NCBI RefSeq assembly: GCF_025642135.1 | Contig: NZ_CP106793.1 | Location: forward strand, 4,344,001 to 4,408,000 | DNA: 64,000 nt | From: Streptomyces cynarae | Lineage (GTDB): Bacteria > Actinomycetota > Actinomycetes > Streptomycetales > Streptomycetaceae | Direction: 5' to 3' | Part shown: piece after piece, positions 19,131 to 28,489 of the stretch | How positions within the stretch are numbered: position 1 is the first letter of the stretch | Layout: the number at the start of each line of letters is the position of its first letter | The notes under the pieces: generated by a model | Database searches by the model: none | What the model was told of the DNA's origin: nothing | Seen by the model: the letters and a program-made list of their open reading frames with translations, nothing else | Position numbers and translations under genes: made by a program

Positions 19131-19379
19131 CCCTGTCGTCACCGGTGGGGCGCCGATGCGTAGCGCGCCGTGTGGCGGTCGGGGCCGGGCGGCAGGAACA
19201 CGACGACCCCGCCCCCGAAGCGGCGCCCGGCTGCGGCTGCCCCCGGCCTCTGCCCTGTCGTCACCGGTGGGGCGCGGATGCGTCGCGCGCCGTGTGGCGG
19301 TCGGGGCCGGGCGGCAGGAACACGACCCCGCCCCCCGAAGCGGCACCCGGCGCGGTTCCCGGCTGCGGCTGCCCCCGGC
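19131..19379. repeat. Two about 120-bp direct repeats upstream of the SpoIIE-type gene
   Basis: Copy 1 is 19131-19247 and copy 2 is 19253-19379. Both begin ccctgtcgtcaccggtgggg and end ctgcggctgcccccggc, with a few substitutions and a small insertion in copy 2. They fill the gap between the DUF3618 gene and the phosphatase gene; no gene is supported in the 19091-19500 region. Confidence 0.8.
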
Positions 19380-19500
19380 TTCCCCGGCTGTCCAGGTCAC
19401 CCGCCCAGGGGCAGCATGGAGATACCGGAAGCCTGATTCAGGCGTGGATCGACGGCGGTACAGGGCGCCATGCCGCGCCGGCAGGCGGAGGGAGGTCCCG

Positions 19501-21567
19501 ATGTCAGCCGAGCCCTTCAAGGTGGACGGCGACGAGTCCGGCCCCGGGCACCCCGGGCGGACCGGCCTGCTGGACGTGCTCAGTGTCGCCGCGGTGGTGC
19601 TGGACCAGAGCGGGCGCATCGTGTTCTGGAGCCCGCAGGCCCAGGAATTGTTCGGCTACACCCCGCAGGAGGCGCTCGGGCAGTTCGCGGCGCGGCTGCT
19701 GGTCGACCCGGAGCACTTCCAGACCGTGCTGAGCCTCTTCAGCGAGGTGATGGAGACCGGCCGGAGCTGGGCCGGTGCCTTCCCCATCCGGCACAAGGAC
19801 GGCGACACCCGGATGATGGAGTTCCGCAACATGCGGCTGTGGAACGACCGCGGGGAGATCTACGCCTTGGGGATCGCGGCCGACCACACCATCCTCCAGC
19901 GTCTGGAGACCGACCTGGCGCTGTGCGAGCGGCTGGTCAACCAGTCCCCGATCGGCCTCGCCCTCATGGACCCCGACCTGTGCTACCTCCTGGTGAACCC
20001 CGCCCTGGAGCGCATCGACGGCATTCCCGCCGAGGAGCACATCGGGCGGCATCTGCGGGATACCGCGCCCTTCGCCGACGTCGACACCATCGAGTCCGCC
20101 CTGCACCAGGTGCTGGCCACCGGCACCCCGCTCCTGGACCAGTACCACGTGGGCCGTACCCCCGCCGATCCCGACCACGACCATGCCTGGTCCCTCTCCT
20201 TCTACCGCCTCGAGGACCCCGGCGGACGCGTGCTCGGCGCCGCCACCTCGGTCGTCGACGTCACCGAGCGGCACCGCGCGGCCACCGAGGCGGACCGGGC
20301 CCGGCGGCGCCTCGCCCTCATCGCCGACGCCTCCGCCCGCGTGGGCAACACCCTGGAGGTGGAGCAGACCGCCCGCGAGCTGGCCGAGGTCGCCGCGCCC
20401 GAGCTCGCCGACGTGGTCGCCGTGGACGTCCTCGACTCCGCCCTCGCCTTCCGCCGTACCGGCAAACTGGACAGCGGTCCGGAGCTGTTCCGCGCCCTGG
20501 CCCTCAAGGCGGCCCATCCCACCGTGGCCCTGCGCGCCGCCGACTCCCCCGGCGACCTCGCCGCCTACGACGGCGACCGGCTGGTCACCCTGTGCGTGCA
20601 CACCGGCCGGCCGGTCCTGGTGCGCCATGTGGGCGAGCACGATCTACAGCGCATCGCCCGCGACCCCGAGGGCACCACGCTGTTGGCACGCGCCGGGGTC
20701 CACTCCTACCTAGCGGTGCCGCTGATCGCGCGCGGCGAGGTGCTCGGCGCCCTCGACCTCAAGCGCACCCGCAACCCGCTGCCGTTCGACGAGGACGACG
20801 TCATCCTGGCCACCGAGCTGGCCGGCCGGGCCGCCGTGGCCATGGACAACGCCCGCTGGTACCAAAGCGTCCGCAACACCGCCCTCACCCTGCAGCGCAG
20901 CCTGCTGCCCGACCACGCCCCGCACCACACCGGCCTGGACCTCGCCACCCGCTACCAGCCCGCCCAGACCACCAGTGAGGTCGGCGGGGACTGGTACGAC
21001 GTCATCCCGCTGACCGGCGACAAGACGGCACTGGTCGTCGGCGACGTCATGGGCAACGGCATCGACGCCGCCGCCACCATGGGCCGGCTGCGCACGGCGA
21101 CCTGCGCCTACGCCGACCTCGACCTCGCCCCGGAGGTGGTGCTCCAGCACCTCGACAAGATCACCTGCGATCTGGAGCACTACATCGTCACCTGTCTGTA
21201 CGCGGTGTACGACCCCCACCGGAAGCTGTGCCGTATCGCCAACGCGGGACACCTGCCGCCCGCGCTGGCCCGCGTCGGCCGTGCCCCGGCGCTGCTGGAC
21301 CTGCCCAGTGGGGCCCCGCTCGGCGTCGGCGGCATCCCCTTCGAGACCGCCACCACCGATCTGGACCCCGGTGACCTGCTGGTCCTGTACACGGACGGCC
21401 TGGTGGAGACCCGCCATCACTCCATCGACGACCGTCTGAACATGCTGCTCGCCCTCCTCGACCAGCCCCAGCGGCCCCTGGAGGAGACCTGCGACCTCCT
21501 GCTGCACGGCCTGCGCCATCCCGACGACCACGACGACGTCGCGCTCCTCGTCGCCCGCGCCCAGTAG
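19501..21567 (+). CDS. PAS-PAS-GAF-SpoIIE serine phosphatase
   Basis: The 688-residue soluble signalling protein has PAS 1 (about 23-135, IVFWSPQAQELFGYTPQEAL), PAS 2 (about 140-265), GAF (about 280-440) and a PP2C-type SpoIIE domain (about 460-685). The phosphatase metal ligands are visible in EVGGDWYDV, VGDVMGNG and DDHDDVALL. Such proteins dephosphorylate anti-sigma-factor antagonists in partner-switching networks, so it may act on STAS proteins such as the one at 61829 (inference). ATG at 19501 follows GGAGGGAGG with 5-nt spacing; open frame upstream is spurious. Signal sensed is unknown. Confidence 0.92.
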   Translation: MSAEPFKVDGDESGPGHPGRTGLLDVLSVAAVVLDQSGRIVFWSPQAQELFGYTPQEALGQFAARLLVDPEHFQTVLSLFSEVMETGRSWAGAFPIRHKDGDTRMMEFRNMRLWNDRGEIYALGIAADHTILQRLETDLALCERLVNQSPIGLALMDPDLCYLLVNPALERIDGIPAEEHIGRHLRDTAPFADVDTIESALHQVLATGTPLLDQYHVGRTPADPDHDHAWSLSFYRLEDPGGRVLGAATSVVDVTERHRAATEADRARRRLALIADASARVGNTLEVEQTARELAEVAAPELADVVAVDVLDSALAFRRTGKLDSGPELFRALALKAAHPTVALRAADSPGDLAAYDGDRLVTLCVHTGRPVLVRHVGEHDLQRIARDPEGTTLLARAGVHSYLAVPLIARGEVLGALDLKRTRNPLPFDEDDVILATELAGRAAVAMDNARWYQSVRNTALTLQRSLLPDHAPHHTGLDLATRYQPAQTTSEVGGDWYDVIPLTGDKTALVVGDVMGNGIDAAATMGRLRTATCAYADLDLAPEVVLQHLDKITCDLEHYIVTCLYAVYDPHRKLCRIANAGHLPPALARVGRAPALLDLPSGAPLGVGGIPFETATTDLDPGDLLVLYTDGLVETRHHSIDDRLNMLLALLDQPQRPLEETCDLLLHGLRHPDDHDDVALLVARAQ

Positions 21568-21636
21568 GGGCACGCGCATCGCCGAACGGTCGGCCGAACA
21601 GTCGAGGGGGGCCGCGCAACCCGGAGGAGACAAGGA

Positions 21637-21673
21637 AGGGGCCCCGGCCGAGGTCAGGTCGGCCGGGGCCCCT
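21637..21673. terminator. Bidirectional terminator between SpoIIE-type gene and GH42 gene
   Basis: A perfect 15-bp stem AGGGGCCCCGGCCGA with a 7-nt loop sits between convergent genes. It can serve both strands. Confidence 0.8.
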
Positions 21674-21685
21674 CTTACGGTCGCG

Positions 21686-23692
21686 TCACGCCCTCCGGGG
21701 CTCCCGCACGACCGCCACCTCGCCCGGTTCCACGGTCACCGAGCCGGGCGCCGGCTTGCCCGTCAGCAGCTCCACGGCGTCCTCGGCGACGGTCACCCGT
21801 GCGCCGCGGCCCGTGTGGTCGATGACGAACAGGTAGTCCGCGGACGGACCCCGCCGCCGGACGACCTCCACGCCCTCCGGGGCGGTCCGCACCGGCTCCA
21901 CGCCCGCCTCGGTGCGGATGCGGGTCAGCAGGGAGTCGAGGGTGTCCGGGTCGGGCCGGGTCGCCACGTACCAGGCGGTGCCCTCGCCGTGCGCGTGGCG
22001 CGTCACCGCGGGCACGCCCTTCAGGGGGCCCTCCTCGTACGACGACACGGCCTCGGCGCCCTCCAGGCGCAGCCGCTCCGACCACAGGGTCGCCGTCCCG
22101 CCGCCGCTCAGCGGCACCGACTCGTCCGGCAGCAGCGGGAACAGCTCGTCCGACCTGACGCCCAGCGCCTCACGGAAGGCTCCGGGGTAACCGCCCAGCC
22201 GGACGTGGCAGTTCTCGTCCACCGCCCCGCTGTGGAAGCCCACCGCGAGGGTTCCGCCGCGCTCCGCGAACCCGGTGAGGTTCGCCGCGCCCGCGTCGTC
22301 GACCAGGTAGAGGCTGGGCGCCAGGACCAGGCGGTACGGCGACAGGTCCGCGTCGGGGCGGACGAAGTCGACGGCGACGCCCGCGCGCCACAGCGGCTCG
22401 TACCAGGCGCGGACCAGCTCCGCGAAGCGGACTTCGGCGCTGGGCTGGGAGGGGAGTTCCAGGGCCCAGCGGGCGTTGTAGTCCCAGACGATCGCGACGT
22501 CGGCGGTGCCGGTGCTGCCGCGCACCTCCGCGAGCGCCTTCAGGTCGGCTCCGAGGCGGACCACGTCCCGCCAGATCTGGCTGTCCGTCCCGGCGTGCGG
22601 CAGCATCGCCGAGTGCCACTGCTCGGCACCCGCCTTGGAGGCCCGCCACTGGAAGTAGGCGATGCCGTCCGCGCCGTGCGCCACGTGCGCGAGGGCGTTG
22701 CGGCGCAGCTCGCCCGGGCCCTTGGCGCGGTTGACGGGCTGCCAGTTCACGGCTCCCGTGGAGTGCTCCATCAGGAACCACGGCCCGCGCGCCATCGAGC
22801 GCATCAGGTCACCGCTCAGCGCGATGTCGATGTGCGACCGGGGGTCCGTCGAGCGGAGGTAGTGGTCGTTCGAGACGACGTCCAGCTCCGGGGCCCAGCG
22901 CCAGTAGTCCAGCGCCTCGAAGCTGAAGTTCACCATGAAGTTGGTGGTGGCCGGGATCGAGGGGGCCGCCGCGCTGAGCACGTCCCGCTCGGCCGTGTAC
23001 AGCGCCAGCAGCTCGTCGGAGCAGAAGCGGCGCCAGTCCAGCTGGTGGGCCGGGTTGGGCACGGCGCCCGTCGCGCGCGGGGGCAGGATCTCGTCCCAGT
23101 CGTAGTACCACTGGCTCCAGAAGGCGGTGCCCCAGGCGTGGTTGAGCGCCGCCAGGTCGTCGCCGTACTTGGCGCGCAGCCAGCCCCGGAAGGACGCCGC
23201 GCTCGTGTCGCAGTAGCACTCGGCGTTGTGGCAGCCGTACTCGTTGTGGACGTGCCACATCGCGACGGCCGGGTGGTCGGCGTACCGCTCGGCCAGCTTG
23301 CCCGCGATGCGCAGGGCCGCCGCCCGGTAGGCCGGGCTGGACGGGCAGAAGGTCTGCCGGCTGCCGTAGGACAGGGTGCGGCCGTCGCGGTCGACGGGCA
23401 GCGCCTCGGGGTGGGCCCGGAAGAACCAGGCCGGCGGGGCCGCGGTGGGCGTGGCGAGGTCGGCGGCGATGCCGTTCTCGTGCAGCAGGTCGAGGATCCG
23501 GTCCATGCGCGAGAAGTCGTACACGCCCTCGACGGGCTCCAGCAGAGCCCAGGAGAAGATGCCGACGCTGACCATCGTGACCCCGGCCTCGCGCATCAGG
23601 CGCATGTCCTCGGCCCAGACCTCCTCGGGCCACTGCTCGGGGTTGTAGTCGCCGCCGTAGGCGATGCCGGGTAGGGACAAGCTGCGCTTCAT
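21686..23692 (-). CDS. GH42 beta-galactosidase
   Basis: The 668-residue enzyme hydrolyses beta-galactosides. The TIM barrel opens GIAYGGDYNPEQWPEEVW. The acid/base is Glu151 in WHVHNEYGC and the nucleophile is Glu309 in FLMEHSTGAVNWQ. Zinc-binding Cys116, Cys154, Cys159 and Cys161 are all present. There is no signal peptide, so it is cytoplasmic. ATG at 23692 follows AGAGG and overlaps the GH36 stop (ATGA). Last gene of a five-gene galactoside operon, it is expected to act on oligosaccharides brought in by the ABC importer. Confidence 0.95.
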   Translation of the reverse strand: MKRSLSLPGIAYGGDYNPEQWPEEVWAEDMRLMREAGVTMVSVGIFSWALLEPVEGVYDFSRMDRILDLLHENGIAADLATPTAAPPAWFFRAHPEALPVDRDGRTLSYGSRQTFCPSSPAYRAAALRIAGKLAERYADHPAVAMWHVHNEYGCHNAECYCDTSAASFRGWLRAKYGDDLAALNHAWGTAFWSQWYYDWDEILPPRATGAVPNPAHQLDWRRFCSDELLALYTAERDVLSAAAPSIPATTNFMVNFSFEALDYWRWAPELDVVSNDHYLRSTDPRSHIDIALSGDLMRSMARGPWFLMEHSTGAVNWQPVNRAKGPGELRRNALAHVAHGADGIAYFQWRASKAGAEQWHSAMLPHAGTDSQIWRDVVRLGADLKALAEVRGSTGTADVAIVWDYNARWALELPSQPSAEVRFAELVRAWYEPLWRAGVAVDFVRPDADLSPYRLVLAPSLYLVDDAGAANLTGFAERGGTLAVGFHSGAVDENCHVRLGGYPGAFREALGVRSDELFPLLPDESVPLSGGGTATLWSERLRLEGAEAVSSYEEGPLKGVPAVTRHAHGEGTAWYVATRPDPDTLDSLLTRIRTEAGVEPVRTAPEGVEVVRRRGPSADYLFVIDHTGRGARVTVAEDAVELLTGKPAPGSVTVEPGEVAVVREPRRA

Positions 23693-25002
23693 CGGGCGCC
23701 TCTCGTGAGGAGACGGCGGGTCGTGGCCACGCCCCACGCGTCCAGGGACAGCAGACGGTCGCTGGAGGCCATCAGGCCTCCGGTGGCCTCGACATGGGCG
23801 GCCCAGCGTTCGCGGGTCTCCACGGCCGGGCGAGCCATCAGGCAGTCGGGGTCGTTGATCCAGAGGCGGCCGTGCTGCCACTGGCGTGCGCGGCCGGTGA
23901 ACTCGGCGGAGTCCTGCCCGGGCTGGCTGAAGTCGTCCGCCTCCGGGCGGCGGTGCGGGGCCGTGTCGGGGCTGACCCGCATCGCGTCGAACAGGCCGAT
24001 GGACGGCAGGATCGGCGCGCCGCAGCCCAGCAGGTAGGCGTCCGGGCCGATGGCGTCACGGATCAGGGTGATGCCCGCCCGGTACGCCGTCAGCGGGTCG
24101 GCACCGGAGTGCCGTACGCCGTCCAGGGCGCCCGCGTAGAGGAAGTCGACCTTGAAGTAGTCGTAGCCCTCGCTGCGCAGGGTGGCGAAGACGTGCGTCA
24201 GGTACGCCGCCGCATCCGGGTGGGTGGTGTCCAGGGCGTACAGCTCGTGGCCCCAGTTGTGGCCCGCGTGCACGGGCGCACCCTCGGTGTCCCGGACCAG
24301 CCAGTCGGGGTGGGCCGTGGCGAGCTCGCTGTCCGGGGCGACCAGGAACGGCGCCGTCCAGATGCCGGCCCTGCGGCCGCGCGCCCGGATCGTGTCGGCG
24401 ATGCCGGCACGGGAGCGGAAGCGGCCGGAGAGGGTGAGCCAGTCGCCGAGGGCGCTCTGGTAGCCGTCGTCGATCTGGACCACGTCGACGGGCAGGTCCA
24501 GGGTGTCCATCGCCCGCAGGTTCTCGTGGATGTCGTCCTCGGTGACCTCGGTGAAGTACTCGTACCAGGAGCACCACACGGTCGGCGCGGGGCGCGGCGG
24601 AGCCACGCCGAGGCCGTCGGCCCACTCGGCGAGGACGGACTGGACGTCCGGGCCGGTCAGCTCCTGGACCGGCCCGTCCGCGCTCACCTCGGCCCGGTCG
24701 CCGTGCACCTCCAGCCGGATGGAGGGCACGGCGCGGTACAGGTCGGTCGCCGCCCACAGCCTGACCGGCGTGCCGTCGCCCGGGTCGAGCGCCAGCAGCC
24801 CCTCACCCTGGAAGACGCCTGGGGGGACGGTGCGGCCGGGGCGGTAGCAGACGGTCGCCCAGTTGTCGTTCGCCGGGCGGTGCGGCTTCTCACCGAGGGC
24901 GTAGGCGCCGCTCGGGCTCCAGGACTGCCAGCCCTCCTCGTGGACCCGCGCACGGGCGACGTCCACGGGCACGGAGGCGAGCGGCGTGAAGGGGTGGTGC
25001 AC
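23689..25002 (-). CDS. Alpha-galactosidase, GH36 family
   Basis: The 437-residue cytoplasmic glycosidase has CSWYEYFTEVTEDDI, VVQIDDGYQ and the nucleophile motif YDYFKVDFLY (Asp after KV), plus the acid/base region MRVSPDTA. The C-terminal part LWINDPDCLMAR is typical of GH36. It is shorter than the large GH36 enzymes, as are many actinobacterial ones. The GTG start at 25002 is preceded by GAGAAGAG, a modest ribosome site. Together with GH42 it suggests a substrate with both alpha- and beta-linked galactose, or a mixture such as raffinose-type sugars and galactan fragments (inference). Confidence 0.93.
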   Translation of the reverse strand: MHHPFTPLASVPVDVARARVHEEGWQSWSPSGAYALGEKPHRPANDNWATVCYRPGRTVPPGVFQGEGLLALDPGDGTPVRLWAATDLYRAVPSIRLEVHGDRAEVSADGPVQELTGPDVQSVLAEWADGLGVAPPRPAPTVWCSWYEYFTEVTEDDIHENLRAMDTLDLPVDVVQIDDGYQSALGDWLTLSGRFRSRAGIADTIRARGRRAGIWTAPFLVAPDSELATAHPDWLVRDTEGAPVHAGHNWGHELYALDTTHPDAAAYLTHVFATLRSEGYDYFKVDFLYAGALDGVRHSGADPLTAYRAGITLIRDAIGPDAYLLGCGAPILPSIGLFDAMRVSPDTAPHRRPEADDFSQPGQDSAEFTGRARQWQHGRLWINDPDCLMARPAVETRERWAAHVEATGGLMASSDRLLSLDAWGVATTRRLLTRGAR

Positions 25003-25031
25003 AGTTTCTCTTCTCGGAAAAAAGGGGTCGG

Positions 25032-25925
25032 TCAGCCCTTGTTGGCGCCCAGGGTCAGGCCGCTGACGAACTGGCGCTGGAGCACGAAGTACACGATCAG
25101 CGTGGGGATCGCGGTGAGCAGCGCGCCGGCGGCGACCAGGTTGGGGTCGGTGAAGTACTGCCCGGACAGGTTGTTCAGCGCCGAGGTGATCGGCATGTTG
25201 TCGCCCGTGGAGATCAGCACGATGGCCCAGAAGAAGTCGTTGTAGATCCAGATGGACAGCAACGTCGCCAGGGCCGCCATCGCGGGCTTGCACAGCGGCA
25301 GCACGATCTGCCAGTACATCCGCCACACCGACGCGCCGTCGACCAGCGCGGCCTCGGTCAGCTCGTGCGGCAGCATCCGCATGTAGTTGCTCAGCACGAA
25401 GGCGCAGAAGCCGGACTGGAACGCCACGTGGATGAGGACCAGGCCCAGCGCGGAGTCGTACAGCTTGCCGCTGACCGTGATGCCCGGCAGGTCGATCAGC
25501 AGGTACATGCGGTACAGCGGGGTGATGATGACCTGCTGCGGCAGCAGGTTGCCCGCCGTGAAGACCAGCAGCAGAGCGATGTTGAACCGGAAGTCGAAGC
25601 GGCTGACGTAGAACGCGACCATCGACGACAGCAGCAGCGTCAGCAGCACGGCCGGGACCGCGATGATCAGCGTGTTGCCGAAGTAGTGCATCATGTCGGA
25701 CTGCTCGAACGCGTTCGTGAAGTTGTCGAAGCTCAGCTTGTCCGGCCAGGAGACGTAGCCCTTGGCGCTGGTCTCCGAGTACGGCCGCAGGGCCGCGAAC
25801 ATCGCCCACAAGAGCGGGGCGAGCCAGGCCAGCGCGGTGACGACGAGGAACACGTGCAGCAGGACCCTCGCCGGGCGGACGGGGGTGCGCTGCTTGGCAG
25901 CGAGCGCGACGGTGGGGGTGCTCAT
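25032..25925 (-). CDS. Carbohydrate ABC transporter permease (MalG/GanQ type)
   Basis: The 297-residue inner-membrane permease has six predicted helices and the EAA loop LTEAALVDGASVWRMYWQIVLPL (about 190-212), which docks the ATPase. It ends QRQFVSGLTLGANKG, the signature end of MalG-type permeases. ATG at 25925 overlaps the upstream permease stop (ATGA). No ATPase gene is in the operon; Streptomyces CUT1 importers usually share the MsiK ATPase encoded elsewhere. It lies 29 nt upstream of the GH36 gene. Confidence 0.95.
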   Translation of the reverse strand: MSTPTVALAAKQRTPVRPARVLLHVFLVVTALAWLAPLLWAMFAALRPYSETSAKGYVSWPDKLSFDNFTNAFEQSDMMHYFGNTLIIAVPAVLLTLLLSSMVAFYVSRFDFRFNIALLLVFTAGNLLPQQVIITPLYRMYLLIDLPGITVSGKLYDSALGLVLIHVAFQSGFCAFVLSNYMRMLPHELTEAALVDGASVWRMYWQIVLPLCKPAMAALATLLSIWIYNDFFWAIVLISTGDNMPITSALNNLSGQYFTDPNLVAAGALLTAIPTLIVYFVLQRQFVSGLTLGANKG

Positions 25926-26908
25926 GCGCGCCGCTCCTTCCGGAAGGTCGCGATCAGGTACGGGATGATGACCGCGAGCGAGATGACCAGCAGGACGACG
26001 GCGATCGCGGAGCCGTATCCGATCCGGCTGGACTCGCCGATGATGTTGTTGGTGATCAGGATCGACAGCAGCTCGGTGCCCTGGGCGCCCTTGTTGAAGA
26101 CGAACACCAGGTCGAAGGCGCGCAGGGCCTCGATGATGGTGACGACCAGGACGACGGTGTTGGTGGGCCGCAGGGTGGGGAAGATGACGTTCTTGAACGT
26201 CTGCCACTCGTTCGCGCCGTCGAGCGCGGAGGCCTCCCGCAGGGACGGGTCGACGCCCTTCAGACCGGCCAGGTAGAGGATCATCATGTAGCCGGTGTGC
26301 CGCCAGGACGCGGCGACCAGCACGGCCCACAGGTTCAGGTGCGGGTTGCCGATCCAGTCGATGTAGTGGCCGGGCTTGTTGGCCCCGATGAGGCTGTTGA
26401 TCAGGCCGGTGTCGGGGTTGTAGACGAGCTGCCAGACGAACCCGGTGACCGCCAGCGACACCACGACCGGCAGGAAGAACGCGGTCTGGTAGATGCGGGT
26501 GAAGCGGATCTTCTTGTCCAGCTGCACGGCCAGGAAGAGCCCGAACGGGGTCGGGATCAGGATGAGCACGACGAACCAGACGATGTTGTGCTCGACGGCC
26601 GGCCAGAACTGCGGGTTGTCGGTGAACAGCTGCTTGAAGTTCTGCAGCCCGACCCACTTGATCGAGTCGAACCCGATGCCGTCCCAGGTCGTGAAGGCCA
26701 GTGCGACCGACGCGAGGGCCGTGACCCACACCAGCGCGACGTGCAGGATCGTGGGAACGCCCGCCATCAGACCCAGGGTGACGCGGTCGCGGCGGGTGAG
26801 CAGGCGGTTGTGCCCCTGCGGGGCGCGCTTCTTCTTCTGGGCGGGCGCGCCGCCCGGAGGCGGCACGGCGGCCGCCTCCGGGTTCTGGATACCGGTTTCG
26901 ATGCTCAT
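25922..26908 (-). CDS. Carbohydrate ABC transporter permease (MalF/GanP type)
   Basis: The 328-residue partner permease has a basic cytoplasmic N-terminus (QKKKRAPQGHNRLLTRRDRV), six membrane helices, and the EAA motif SLREASALDGANEWQTFKNVIFP (about 220-242). Start ATG at 26908 overlaps the binding-protein stop and its own stop overlaps the MalG-type gene, so all three import genes are translationally chained. Substrate is inferred from the following alpha- and beta-galactosidases. Confidence 0.95.
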   Translation of the reverse strand: MSIETGIQNPEAAAVPPPGGAPAQKKKRAPQGHNRLLTRRDRVTLGLMAGVPTILHVALVWVTALASVALAFTTWDGIGFDSIKWVGLQNFKQLFTDNPQFWPAVEHNIVWFVVLILIPTPFGLFLAVQLDKKIRFTRIYQTAFFLPVVVSLAVTGFVWQLVYNPDTGLINSLIGANKPGHYIDWIGNPHLNLWAVLVAASWRHTGYMMILYLAGLKGVDPSLREASALDGANEWQTFKNVIFPTLRPTNTVVLVVTIIEALRAFDLVFVFNKGAQGTELLSILITNNIIGESSRIGYGSAIAVVLLVISLAVIIPYLIATFRKERRA

Positions 26909-28218
26909 GAGGACGCGAAGATCGTCTTCTTCTGGCGCTCGATGGACGACAGGATGCTGTCCACGCCCTTGGGGTTACGGACGAAGTTCTGCAGCGCGGG
27001 CTGCATCACGGTGGAGGTGAAGTCCGGGCGGCTGTCGCGGTCCATGAACTGCGTCAGGTTCTTGGCGCCCGAGATCATCGTGTACGCCTTCTTCTGCAGC
27101 GCCGTGTACGTGGAGGTGTCGGCCTTGCTGGAGGCGGCCACCACGCTCGGGTCGGACTTGAGGTAGATCGCCTCGGCGTCCGGGGTGCCCAGGTACTCGA
27201 GCAGCTTCACGGCACCCGCGTGGTTCTTCGGGCTCTTGCTGAGCATGAACCCGTCGGTCGGCGCCTCGACGGTGTCCTGGCCGAACGCGGAGTTGATCTC
27301 CGGGAAGGCGAAGAAGTCGAGGTCCTCCACGTCGGCCTGGTTGGTGAACTGCTGGGCCACGAAGGAGCCCAGCAGGTACATGCCCGCCTTCTTGGACACC
27401 AGCGTCTGCGCGGCGTCCTGCCAGGTGCGGCCCACGGCGCCGTCCTGGTGGTAGGGCAGCAGCTCGGCCCAGTGGTCGAAGACGGCCTTCACCTTCGCGT
27501 CGGTCCACGACTCCTTGCCCGCCATCAGGGACTTGTGGAAGTCGTAGCCGTTGAGACGGAAGTTGATCTGGTCGAAGGTGCCCATCGCCGGCCAGGCGTC
27601 CTTGTCACCGAACGCGATCGGGACCAGGCCGTCCTTCTTCATCTGCTTGCACAGCGCCACGAGCTCGTCCCACGTGGTGGGGACCTTGTAGCCGTGCTGG
27701 GCGAAGACGCTCTTGCGGTAGAAGATCGCCCACGGGTACGTGTACAGCGGCACGAAGTAGTACTTGCCGTCCTCACCCTTGCTGAGCTGCTTCATCGCGT
27801 CGGGGAAGTTCCCGCCGATGGTCTGCCACACGTCGTCGATCGGGGAGGCGAGACCCTTGGCCGCGAAGAACTGCATGCGGTAGCCGGCGAACCAGGTGAA
27901 CACGTCGTCCGGCGTGCCCTGCAGATAGGAGTTGATCTGCTCCTGGAACGTGTTGTGGTCCTTGGTGTTCACCGCGACCTTGATGCCGTCCTTCTTCTGG
28001 AAGGCAGCGTAGATGTCGGCGAACGCCTTCTTCGGCACCGCGTCCGAGGCGTTGGAGCCCAGGCTGACGGTCTTCGAGTCACCACCCGAGCCACTGCTGC
28101 CGGCGCAGGCGCTCAGCAGGGGAACGGCCGCGCTCAGCGCTGCGGCGCCGCCTATCCCGCGCAGCAGGGTGCGGCGGCTCGGGCCGGGAAGGGACAGACC
28201 GGAGGGTGAGTGATGCAT
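26905..28218 (-). CDS. Extracellular solute-binding lipoprotein, sugar ABC importer
   Basis: The 437-residue protein begins with a Tat-type signal (SRRTLLRGIGG) and lipobox LLSAC, with the lipid-modified Cys at 38, so it is exported folded and anchored outside the membrane. The mature part is a family-1 sugar-binding fold (KDHNTFQEQINSYLQGTPDDVFTWFAG). ATG at 28218 follows AGGAGCC. It is the promoter-proximal gene of the galactoside operon; a LacI-type operator and a -35/-10 pair lie upstream. Confidence 0.94.
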   Translation of the reverse strand: MHHSPSGLSLPGPSRRTLLRGIGGAAALSAAVPLLSACAGSSGSGGDSKTVSLGSNASDAVPKKAFADIYAAFQKKDGIKVAVNTKDHNTFQEQINSYLQGTPDDVFTWFAGYRMQFFAAKGLASPIDDVWQTIGGNFPDAMKQLSKGEDGKYYFVPLYTYPWAIFYRKSVFAQHGYKVPTTWDELVALCKQMKKDGLVPIAFGDKDAWPAMGTFDQINFRLNGYDFHKSLMAGKESWTDAKVKAVFDHWAELLPYHQDGAVGRTWQDAAQTLVSKKAGMYLLGSFVAQQFTNQADVEDLDFFAFPEINSAFGQDTVEAPTDGFMLSKSPKNHAGAVKLLEYLGTPDAEAIYLKSDPSVVAASSKADTSTYTALQKKAYTMISGAKNLTQFMDRDSRPDFTSTVMQPALQNFVRNPKGVDSILSSIERQKKTIFASS

Positions 28219-28309
28219 TGACGGCTCCTGGGGGCAGTGGGTCCCGGCTGGCTCCGATCGAGGGGTCAGAAACGATCAGAATCCAACTTGACCAAACATC
28301 GTGGGCGTC

Positions 28310-28339
28310 ATAAGACGCGAATGTCCGCTCATACGTCAA
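28310..28339 (-). promoter_or_regulatory. Putative promoter of the galactoside operon
   Basis: On the minus strand TTGACG (28339-28334) and TCTTAT (28315-28310) are separated by 18 bp, about 90 bp before the lipoprotein start. It is a reasonable vegetative-type promoter, by inspection only. Confidence 0.45.
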
Positions 28340-28386
28340 GAGCCACCGGGGGCCGTTTTTGAAACGTGACCGACATGTCCTTGATC

Positions 28387-28401
28387 GGTAGCGCTTACAC
28401 C
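28387..28401. promoter_or_regulatory. LacI-family operator
   Basis: ggtagcgcttacacc carries the near-palindrome GTAGCGCTTAC centred on AGCGCT, the classic LacI/GalR-family operator core. It lies upstream of the sugar operon. No LacI-type regulator gene is present in the window, so the repressor must be encoded elsewhere or have been lost. Confidence 0.7.
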
Positions 28402-28489
28402 GGGCCGACTCAAGGACAGTTTCCGGCAAAGAAAGTAAACAGGTTCAGACAGCACCTATCGGCGGGCCGCGGTGGAGCCGGTGGTTCCG

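Noticed and set aside
21815..23674. Long plus-strand frame opposite the GH42 gene
   Set aside because: Antisense shadow of a complete GH42 enzyme with both catalytic Glu residues.
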